From positions 62,001 to 126,000 of the forward strand of contig OZ242004.1 in assembly GCA_965204685.1 (NCBI GenBank): DNA of 64,000 nucleotides, read 5' to 3'. The notes under the pieces are model-generated. The model was not told the DNA's origin. It saw nothing but the letters and a program-made list of their open reading frames with translations, and ran no database searches. The stretch is from Bin87 sp965204685. GTDB taxonomy: Bacteria; Chloroflexota; Dehalococcoidia; Lucifugimonadales; UBA3495. Of this stretch, positions 42,342 to 50,281 are shown piece after piece; the stretch's first letter is position 1; every line of letters starts with the position of its first letter. A program made the translations under genes and the position numbers.

Positions 42342-45300
42342 TTACCCGGACTGGGCCGCCTCGATTTCCTTCAGGGCGGCGGCCACCGGCACCCAGCGGA
42401 CCCAGGCGCTCCCCCGGTCCGCCAGTTCCTGCGCCTCCGCCGCCGTCATCGGCGTCAGCGACCCGTCGGAGACGCTCTCCCCAAAGGCCAATAGCGCCCG
42501 GTCCCAGCGGTCGGTGTGGGCCTTGTAGCTCACCCACTGCGGGTCGTTGCGCCATTGGTACATCTGCGCGATGAGCGCCGCGTACTTCCTCGCCACCGGC
42601 GCGTCGAAGGTGTCGCTGACCCGATTGCCGTCGCTGTCCTGGGCCGTGACCGTAATCGTCGCCGTGCCCACGGACACTCCGGCAAGCGTCAGCCTGGAGA
42701 AGTCCGACGCAACGGACACCGTGGCAATGGCGTCGTTCGAGGACGCGGCGGTGATGGTCAGCGTGTCGCCGTCGGCGTCGCTGAACACACCCGAAAGGGA
42801 CACGTCCTGTGTAGATCCGACTTCCAGCCCGGACCGGTCGTCGATGGCCGACGCTACCACCGGCGCGGCTTTCACCGACACCATGAACGTGTCCGCGCCG
42901 GTGCCGCCGTTGCCGTCGTCGGCAGTGACCGTGATGCTCGCCGTCCCACGGGCCTGCGCACTCACCGTCAACGTGGAGTAGTTGGGCGCCACGGAGACGG
43001 TAGCCACGGCCTCGTCGGAGGAGGCGGCGGTGATGGTCAGGCTGTCGCCGTCGGCGTCGGTGAACACGCTGGACAGGGAAACCTGCTTGGTCCCGCTCTC
43101 GTTGACGATGGTGGCCTCGCCGATGGCGTTGTATACCGTGGGCGGCCGCTCAGAAATGTCCTCGATCAGCGCGCGCTGGGTCGCCGGGGTGATGCTGTTA
43201 ATTTTCAGCACCGGGTACTGGCTATCCGTGCCAAAGTCCCAAGGGTCGTCGGCGCTGCTGTCGCCGTCCAGGTCCACGTTCCAGTCGGCGTAGATGCCGG
43301 TGTAGCCGGTGGGTTGCCGCAACTGGTCCAGACTCACGGTTGCCCCGAATTCCGGGCCGGACCACTCGGTCTTCGTTCGGTATGAGTAACCGGCAATGAT
43401 CCGGCTGGCACCGCCCACGACCGATCCAACTAGGACCCCGTCCGGTCGGCCCACAGCGTAGGTGGCCTCGACGACATTGCTATTGTACCCAATCAAGGAC
43501 CCCAACGCTCCGATGTTTCTGAGCGCCACCGGGCCGGAGCCAGTGACGCTGCCGGCGGCGTAGGCGGCTGTTACCGTCCCCGCGTTCCGCCCCACCAGAC
43601 CGCCGATGTAATAGCCGTCTCCCTCGACGCTGCCGGTGGCGAAGCTGGCGGTGATGGTGCCCCTGTCGGTGTTGAACCCAACCAGGCCGCCAAAGTTCCT
43701 GCCCTCGCCGGTTACGACGCCGGTGGCGTAGCTCTCCCTGATGACGCCATCATTCTTTCCAACCAAGCCGCCGACATTGCTGTGAGGGCTACGACCTCTG
43801 TAGGGTTGGGTTTCTTCAATCCCGGTGACGCTGGCCGTGGCATAGCTGCCTTGGATGGCGCCATAGTTGGTTCCCACCAGTCCGCCCAGGACGGAGCCCC
43901 GGTTGGAGACCGCGCCGGTAACGTAGCTGTTGCGGATTTCACCGTGGTTCGTTCCGGCCAGTCCGCCCGCGTTTACACGCGCGCAGCCGTCCTGCGCCGG
44001 GCACCGGGACACGTTCACCGCTTCCAGACCGAGGTTGCGGATAACCCCGCCGGAGGCGACTCCCTCGAACATTCCTACGGAAGCCTGATCCATGGAATAT
44101 GAGCCATTTATCCTGTAGTCGGTTGCGACGGACTGCTTCTCTATCGTCGAGTCGATGTAGAGGTTTCGGATGATGTGCCCGTTGCCTTCGAACACGGCGT
44201 TGTAGTCGTGGGTGTCGATGCCGATGGGCAGCCAGCCGTAGCCGGAGTTCCAGTAAGCGTCGCCGGCGTCAGCGCGGCCGTTCCCGTTGGTGTCGAAGTC
44301 CAGGTCCGTAGTCAATTCGTAACCGATGCAGCCCGTCTGAGGACAGCCCATGCGCTCCAGCGGGTTGAGGAAGCCCTCGTGGAGCGGGCCGCCATGGTCG
44401 CTGTATCCGTCGCCATCCACATCCCAGCGCATGGCGTCCAGCTGGGCCAGACCGGATATTTCGATGAGGCCGTCGTCGTCAGTGTCGTAGTCCACGGTCC
44501 GCGGCGGAGCGAGCGGCTCGACGGGAGCCTCCAGCGCCGTGGACGGTGATCGCCACACCAGTTGCAGAGTGTAGGTTTTCTTTGCCATTTTTGCGCTGTC
44601 CAAAAGCCATTCTGAGCCAGTTTCTGACCGAGCAGACCCCATTCCTTTGAACCATTGTGACCCGCCGATTTCAATGGTGGTCACGCCCGGGCTCAGATTA
44701 ATGGACAAAGACCTGGGGGTGTAGCGATCCACGTTGTTCTGCATCGCGCCATCCAAAGGCATAGGACCAGGGTACACAACCGCCTGGCCACGCACAAAAG
44801 CCCACGCAAAGCCGGCGCCGTATCTATAAGTAGTTAGCGGGTACCCGGCCTTGAAGCCCCCGGTGACCTGCAACTCCGTGACGCTGTCCGCCACATGCAC
44901 CACGTAGTGGTGCCGGTCGGGTGTGAACCCCGGATAGAACGTGATGTCCGATGCCGTCGAAACGCTCTCGACCGTCAGGTGGTCTTCGCACATGATGAAC
45001 GCGATCACGCCAGCTTTGGGGGCGGGCCGGCGGTCGGGGTCCGGCTCGCAGGGAGGCATCAGAAGCTCTTTGCCCGTGCTGGCCGGCGTCGCAGCCGCGG
45101 CCGGCGTGCATGGCGCGCGCTGGTCGTCCGGATTCAGGCCGCCGTACTTCAGCACGGGATACTGGCACGACGTGCCGAAGTCCCAGGGGTCGTCGGCGTT
45201 GCCGTCGCCGTCCAGGTCCACGTTCCAGTCAGCGTAGATGCCGGCGTATCCGGTGGGCGACTGCAACTCGGAGGTGGTCTTACCTGCACCCACTCCGCTG

Positions 45301-48300
45301 GCGCCTTGGCCAGAGGCGCGGGTGTCCCAGTAACTGGCTGAGGCCCTGCCCTGGCTATGATTGAATCCGACCAGTCCGCCAACGTTTTTGCCGCCGCCCG
45401 ACACCGGGCCGGCAGCATAACTAGCCGTAATGACGCCGAGGCCATCGTTATAACCGACCAGTCCGCCTATGTTTTCGCCCCCCCTCATGACATCGTTTAT
45501 GCGAACGCCATCTCCACCCGCGACGCGGCCTGTGGCATAACTGGCGATGATCTTGCCGACGTTGAATCCGACCAGTCCGCCTACGTCCCGCCCGTCGCCG
45601 GACACCTGCCCTGCGGCGTAGCTGGCGATGATCTTGCCTCCGGCTGCGTTGACCCCGACCAACCCGCCGACATCAAACCCCCCGCTGACTGAACCGGTCA
45701 TGTACGCGCCGGCAATCACGCCCGAGTTCTGCCCCACCAGCGCGCCGACCTGCCGGTTATTTGTGAAATCGTCTGTGACGGACGCGGAAACCAGCCCAAC
45801 ATCGCGCACCACGCCCGGATGAACGATAGTGTGGAACAGACCAACACGCGAGGCCACCACATCATTGATGTAGAGGTTGCTGATGGTGTGACCGTTACCG
45901 TCGAATGTAGCCCGGAAGCCCGATCCATCGTCGTGCATGGGCGTCCAGCCGTTTCCGCCGTTCCAATAGGCATCGCCGGCGTCGGCTTTGCCGTTCCCGT
46001 TGGTGTCGAAGTCCAGGTCGGTGACCAGCTCGTAGCCAATGCAGCCGTTCTGGGGACAGCCCATGGCGCGGGCGGGATCGGGGAAGGCGGCCGCGTAGTG
46101 TTTCCGGTATTCAGCGCGGTTGGGGCTGCCGTCCCCGTTGACGTCCCAGCGGATGGCGTCCAACTGCGCCAGGTTGGAGATTTCGATCAGACCGTCGTCG
46201 TCAGTGTCGTAGTCGACGCCCCCGGAGTCGCCGCCGACGGTTGGCGTGTCAGCCCGGCTGCGGTGCTTCAACATTGGATATTCGCTTGACGTACCGAAGT
46301 TCCAAGGATCGTCAGCATTGCCGTCTCCGTCCAGGTCCACGTTCCAGTTGGCGTAGATGCCGGTGTAGCCGGTGGGTTGCTGCAGCGTCGCAGTGGGATG
46401 GCCGGCGCCCGCGTGGAACTGATGGGATCCGGGCGCTGGAACGGTCCCGAAGGGACTGCGATCTGGGAGATGGCCGGTAACATCGGTGTTCCAGTACGAG
46501 TCTGTCGTGGTGCTATCGTCGTAGCCGAGCAGGCCGCTGACGTAGTAGCGACCGCCGGACACAGTGCCAATGGCGTAACTCGCCGTGACCGGCGTGCGAC
46601 TGAACCCAATCAGACCCCCAACGTAGTCGGCCCCGCTGGGAGAGGTGACGTTGCTGGATGAGTGACTGGCAATCACGTAGCCCGGAGAGTCGGAGGCGCC
46701 GACCAATCCACCGGCCCTCGAGTCGTAAGCGCCAACTGTGTTGACCACCCTTCCCGCCGAGCACCCGGTGATGACGGCTCCTACATTGTCAGCTACCAAC
46801 CCGCCGACGGTGTTGTTGCCCGTTACGTTGCCGTTGAAGGAACTGGCTATGACGACGCTGGTTGACCTGGTCGATCCCACCAATCCACCGACCAGATTCC
46901 GCCCGCTTACCGAACCGGTGGCGTAGCTGTCAGTGATTTTGCCGGCGTTGTGGGCCGACAGCGCGCCCACTGTGTAGCCTCCGGTCACGTTAACGGATTC
47001 CAGACTGAGATTGTGAACCTCCGCGCCCAGATCTACGTGACTGAACAACCCCAGAGAACCCCTGCCACTGTTGATGTAAAGATTGCTGATGGTGTGGCCG
47101 TTGCCGTCGAAGATGCCGCTGAGCCTAGGCGGGTCCCAACCCTCGCCGCCGTTCCAATAGGCATCGCCGGCATCTGCCCTGCCGTTGTCATTGGTGTCAA
47201 AGTCCAGATCGGCCATCAGTTCATAGCCTTTGCCCGGATCCGAATGCAGGTAGTTGTACAACTCAGCCAACGTGTTGATGTTAGTCAAGTTCGGGTCGTC
47301 AGTTGTGTCCTCGTAACCTACTGGAGCGCAACCCGGCTGGCCCGCCACCACCGTATTGAGCGATGTGGCGTCGTCGTTGTCGATGATGGCCAGTGTCAGC
47401 GGCACAGCCGTCAGGGAAGACGCGCTGGCCGCGGCGTTCAGGATGATGGTCTCGTCGTCATCGTCAACGGCGTCATCCACCACGGTGATAGTGGACACGC
47501 CGGCCGTGGCGCCGGCCGTGATGTTGACGGTGGCCGGCGCCAGGGTGTAGTCATCTCCCGCCGTGGCCGTGCCGCCGGTGGTCAACGCAACGCTCACCCC
47601 GCCCGGCCCGGCCGGACTGGACAGCCCGGCGGTAACGGTAACTGCGGGGCCGCCCTCCGCCGGCGTTCCGTCGGCAGCCAGCATGAGCGCGGAGCCGCAG
47701 GCGGCCACTGCGGTGAGTTCGCCCTGGAGGGTGTCGGTACTTGCCAACAGGGTGTAGTTGGCCGCCTTGAAGCCGCCGTGATCCCGCAGCGAGTAGGTCA
47801 CGCTCAGGGTGTGCCTTCCCGGCGTGGCCGCCGGGAAGGCTCCGCCCACCACCAGGCCGCCGGCCCGAAAGTCCGAAAGCTCCGAGGACAGCACGCCCAC
47901 GCCCGTGGCGGCGGACGTGTCAAAGGTCGCCGCCACGCTCCCATCGGCGGGACGGCTGACCACCGTCACCCCGCCGATGGCTGTGATGGGTCTGGGCGTG
48001 ATGGTGTAGGACGCCACCGCCGGACGCGACGGCAACGTGTACTTGTCCGCGTAGGCCGCAGCGACCGCCAGCGTCCCCATGTTGATGGCGTAGCTCCCCG
48101 CATCATTCCCCGCCGCCCGGGACAGCGCTCCCGCAACCACGTCTGCCGCCGCGTCGCCGTCCACCAGCCCGCTCACCGTGTAGCTGAGATCGTCGGCGCC
48201 CCCGTACTCCCGGCTGGGACTGCTGGGCGTGATCGTCAGCGTGCGCGTCTGCGCCGCCGGCTGCCCCGGCGTTCCCTTCACCGCGACCCACCGGCTCTCC

Positions 48301-50258
48301 AGCCAGTCGGTCCGGTGGCCCGCGCGGGTCCCGCCGCCCCGGGTGCGCCGCAGTTCCACCTCGTACTCCCTGCCGTTGGTCAGCCCCGTGATGACGTGGC
48401 TGTTCCCGAAAACCTGCTCCCCTTCCGCCGCCGTGGCCTCCGGCGCGTCCTCCCCGTAGCCGATCTTCCAGCCCGGCAGCCCCACCTGGTTCAGCCAGGC
48501 GGTCGTCCCCGCCTCCCGCCACCGCGCCCAGTACAGGTTCGGCGCGCGCGTATCCGTATGGGCCTCCCAGCTCAGGGTCAGTTGCCCGTCCCCCAGCGTC
48601 AGGTCCACCCCCCTGGGGTCCTCCACCGTCCCCTGCTCCACGATCACCCGGTAGGTCTTGGTGTCCTTCCCGTCCAGGGAGGTCACCTCGATGGTGATCA
48701 GACCGTAGCCCACGAAGGCCCGCCAGGGGCCGCTGGCCTCCCCGCTCACCAACTCCCCCTTGGCGCGCCGGACCTCACCCTGGGCCTCGGTACCCTTCAC
48801 CACGATGGACTTGGCCCCGGGCGCCGCCGTCGTCACCACCGCCGTCAGGTAGAGCGTCCCATCCTCTTCCACACCTTCCTCCGGCCCCAGCATCGGCACC
48901 CGCACCCGGTAGTCGTACACCCCGGCCGTCAGCGCCGGACGCAGCTGGTAGGCCGGACCGGCGTAGGGCACCAGGTGATCCAGGTCCGGCTGCCGGCCGG
49001 TGGCACGGTGCACCGCCAGGCCCTGCAGCGTCGCGTCCCCCGACGCCGCCGCCGACGCCCGCACCACCGTCACTGTGTAGCTCCGGCTGGTGTAGTCGTC
49101 CGGCGCCGTGGCCTTCACCCTGATTACGTTCTCCCCCTCCGACAGCGGGATGGCCCCGCTGGCCTGACCGCTGACCACCACCGCCCCATTCACCGTGATG
49201 GTCCCCTTGTCGTACCGGTTGGTGGCGGTCACCCGCACCTCCGCCACGCTGTAGGGCGCCCACCCCCGGTACTCGCCCTGGCTCCCGAAGAAGACCGGAT
49301 GCAGCTTCACCTGGGACACCCTCAGGTCCGACAGCTTCGCCAACGGCGCGTGGGTCGCCGTCACCCCGTAGACCCGCCGGGTCTGACCGTCCTCGGCGGT
49401 GACCACCACCTCAACCCGCAGCGGCGTGTTGTCGTGCAGGAAGAACCGCTCGCTCTTGGACCCGCTCCCCACCGCCTTGCCGTCCACCGTGATGGTGGCC
49501 CCGGCGTGGCTGGCCGTGGGCCGCAGACTGGCCCAGCCGTAGCCCAGCGCCAACGTGGCCCCGTACTCCCCGGTCTGGGGCGCAAAGGCCGGCCGCAGCG
49601 CGATGCTGCCGCTCCGCAGCAGCTCCAGCCCGCTGAGGGTGGCGTCCGAGGACACCGCCCGCTGCGGCTGCGGAGCCGGCTGCTGCGGCGCTGGCGTCGG
49701 CGTGGGCGTTGGAGTTGGCGTGGGTGTCGGCGTGGGCGTGGGTGTCGGCGTGGGTGTTGGCGTGTGAGTAGGGGTAGGAGTGGGCGTCTCCTCCTCCGGC
49801 TCTCCTCCCACGTAGCACGCCAGCTCCGCCTCCGTACCGGCCACCTCCCTGCCCTCGGCAGTCTCGTAAATGGTCTTGACCCGGAACCGGGTCTCCTTCC
49901 CCCTCTGGTAACTCCCCGGCCGGTACACCAGCGTGCTCCCCCGCAGCCGCGAGCTCTCCTCCTTCCCGTTCGGCAGCTTCAATGCGTAGTCGTAGGCGTA
50001 CACCTCCCCGCCGGACCACTCCGGCGCGTCCCACAAGAAGGCCACCCGCTCCGTCTCCGCGATGCAGCGCAGGTTGGACACCGCCGGCGGCGCATCCTCC
50101 TGGGCCTGGACCAGCCCCGACGACCACAGCGCCAGCCCCGCCAGCCCTACGGCCACCAGCCCCGCCAGCAACAGCAGCGCGCTAAGCCGGTGCAACGGAG
50201 AAAGAGAACGGGAGATTCCGGCCAACTTTGCTTTCAGCTCGGGACTTGCTTTCAACAT
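42342..50258 (-). CDS. Giant secreted protein with three GLUG blocks
   Basis: 2638 residues from the ATG at 50258 (MLKASPELKAKLAG), with AAGGAT 9 bases upstream; the sister gene at 53080 also starts MLKA. A signal sequence is followed by a region (about 39-839) identical to the 9260-14950 protein. Then come a Calx-beta domain (860-966), GLUG block 1 (987-1333), GLUG block 2 (1348-1710, opened by DYDTDDDGLIEISNL), a beta-sandwich region (1713-1900), GLUG block 3 (1923-2356), two Ig-like domains and a C-terminal WRND module (2555-2638). It starts 23 bases after the stop of the upstream gene, so both are probably one operon driven from the module at 53208. Residue numbers are approximate. Confidence 0.9.
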   Translation of the reverse strand: MLKASPELKAKLAGISRSLSPLHRLSALLLLAGLVAVGLAGLALWSSGLVQAQEDAPPAVSNLRCIAETERVAFLWDAPEWSGGEVYAYDYALKLPNGKEESSRLRGSTLVYRPGSYQRGKETRFRVKTIYETAEGREVAGTEAELACYVGGEPEEETPTPTPTHTPTPTPTPTPTPTPTPTPTPTPTPAPQQPAPQPQRAVSSDATLSGLELLRSGSIALRPAFAPQTGEYGATLALGYGWASLRPTASHAGATITVDGKAVGSGSKSERFFLHDNTPLRVEVVVTAEDGQTRRVYGVTATHAPLAKLSDLRVSQVKLHPVFFGSQGEYRGWAPYSVAEVRVTATNRYDKGTITVNGAVVVSGQASGAIPLSEGENVIRVKATAPDDYTSRSYTVTVVRASAAASGDATLQGLAVHRATGRQPDLDHLVPYAGPAYQLRPALTAGVYDYRVRVPMLGPEEGVEEDGTLYLTAVVTTAAPGAKSIVVKGTEAQGEVRRAKGELVSGEASGPWRAFVGYGLITIEVTSLDGKDTKTYRVIVEQGTVEDPRGVDLTLGDGQLTLSWEAHTDTRAPNLYWARWREAGTTAWLNQVGLPGWKIGYGEDAPEATAAEGEQVFGNSHVITGLTNGREYEVELRRTRGGGTRAGHRTDWLESRWVAVKGTPGQPAAQTRTLTITPSSPSREYGGADDLSYTVSGLVDGDAAADVVAGALSRAAGNDAGSYAINMGTLAVAAAYADKYTLPSRPAVASYTITPRPITAIGGVTVVSRPADGSVAATFDTSAATGVGVLSSELSDFRAGGLVVGGAFPAATPGRHTLSVTYSLRDHGGFKAANYTLLASTDTLQGELTAVAACGSALMLAADGTPAEGGPAVTVTAGLSSPAGPGGVSVALTTGGTATAGDDYTLAPATVNITAGATAGVSTITVVDDAVDDDDETIILNAAASASSLTAVPLTLAIIDNDDATSLNTVVAGQPGCAPVGYEDTTDDPNLTNINTLAELYNYLHSDPGKGYELMADLDFDTNDNGRADAGDAYWNGGEGWDPPRLSGIFDGNGHTISNLYINSGRGSLGLFSHVDLGAEVHNLSLESVNVTGGYTVGALSAHNAGKITDSYATGSVSGRNLVGGLVGSTRSTSVVIASSFNGNVTGNNTVGGLVADNVGAVITGCSAGRVVNTVGAYDSRAGGLVGASDSPGYVIASHSSSNVTSPSGADYVGGLIGFSRTPVTASYAIGTVSGGRYYVSGLLGYDDSTTTDSYWNTDVTGHLPDRSPFGTVPAPGSHQFHAGAGHPTATLQQPTGYTGIYANWNVDLDGDGNADDPWNFGTSSEYPMLKHRSRADTPTVGGDSGGVDYDTDDDGLIEISNLAQLDAIRWDVNGDGSPNRAEYRKHYAAAFPDPARAMGCPQNGCIGYELVTDLDFDTNGNGKADAGDAYWNGGNGWTPMHDDGSGFRATFDGNGHTISNLYINDVVASRVGLFHTIVHPGVVRDVGLVSASVTDDFTNNRQVGALVGQNSGVIAGAYMTGSVSGGFDVGGLVGVNAAGGKIIASYAAGQVSGDGRDVGGLVGFNVGKIIASYATGRVAGGDGVRINDVMRGGENIGGLVGYNDGLGVITASYAAGPVSGGGKNVGGLVGFNHSQGRASASYWDTRASGQGASGVGAGKTTSELQSPTGYAGIYADWNVDLDGDGNADDPWDFGTSCQYPVLKYGGLNPDDQRAPCTPAAAATPASTGKELLMPPCEPDPDRRPAPKAGVIAFIMCEDHLTVESVSTASDITFYPGFTPDRHHYVVHVADSVTELQVTGGFKAGYPLTTYRYGAGFAWAFVRGQAVVYPGPMPLDGAMQNNVDRYTPRSLSINLSPGVTTIEIGGSQWFKGMGSARSETGSEWLLDSAKMAKKTYTLQLVWRSPSTALEAPVEPLAPPRTVDYDTDDDGLIEISGLAQLDAMRWDVDGDGYSDHGGPLHEGFLNPLERMGCPQTGCIGYELTTDLDFDTNGNGRADAGDAYWNSGYGWLPIGIDTHDYNAVFEGNGHIIRNLYIDSTIEKQSVATDYRINGSYSMDQASVGMFEGVASGGVIRNLGLEAVNVSRCPAQDGCARVNAGGLAGTNHGEIRNSYVTGAVSNRGSVLGGLVGTNYGAIQGSYATASVTGIEETQPYRGRSPHSNVGGLVGKNDGVIRESYATGVVTGEGRNFGGLVGFNTDRGTITASFATGSVEGDGYYIGGLVGRNAGTVTAAYAAGSVTGSGPVALRNIGALGSLIGYNSNVVEATYAVGRPDGVLVGSVVGGASRIIAGYSYRTKTEWSGPEFGATVSLDQLRQPTGYTGIYADWNVDLDGDSSADDPWDFGTDSQYPVLKINSITPATQRALIEDISERPPTVYNAIGEATIVNESGTKQVSLSSVFTDADGDSLTITAASSDEAVATVSVAPNYSTLTVSAQARGTASITVTADDGNGGTGADTFMVSVKAAPVVASAIDDRSGLEVGSTQDVSLSGVFSDADGDTLTITAASSNDAIATVSVASDFSRLTLAGVSVGTATITVTAQDSDGNRVSDTFDAPVARKYAALIAQMYQWRNDPQWVSYKAHTDRWDRALLAFGESVSDGSLTPMTAAEAQELADRGSAWVRWVPVAAALKEIEAAQSG
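47741..50144. repeat. Roughly 2.4-kb duplicated block, copy B
   Basis: Counterpart of 12421-14824 (offset 35,320). Flanking sequences on both sides differ, placing the exchange inside the N-terminal coding part of two otherwise different giant genes. Confidence 0.85.
49693..49788. repeat. Low-complexity tract encoding a Thr-Pro linker, second copy
   Basis: Same hexamer-like tract and same length as 14373-14468, inside the duplicated block. Confidence 0.7.
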
Positions 50259-50281
50259 GGCGTTGTATCCTTGCGGGTAGG

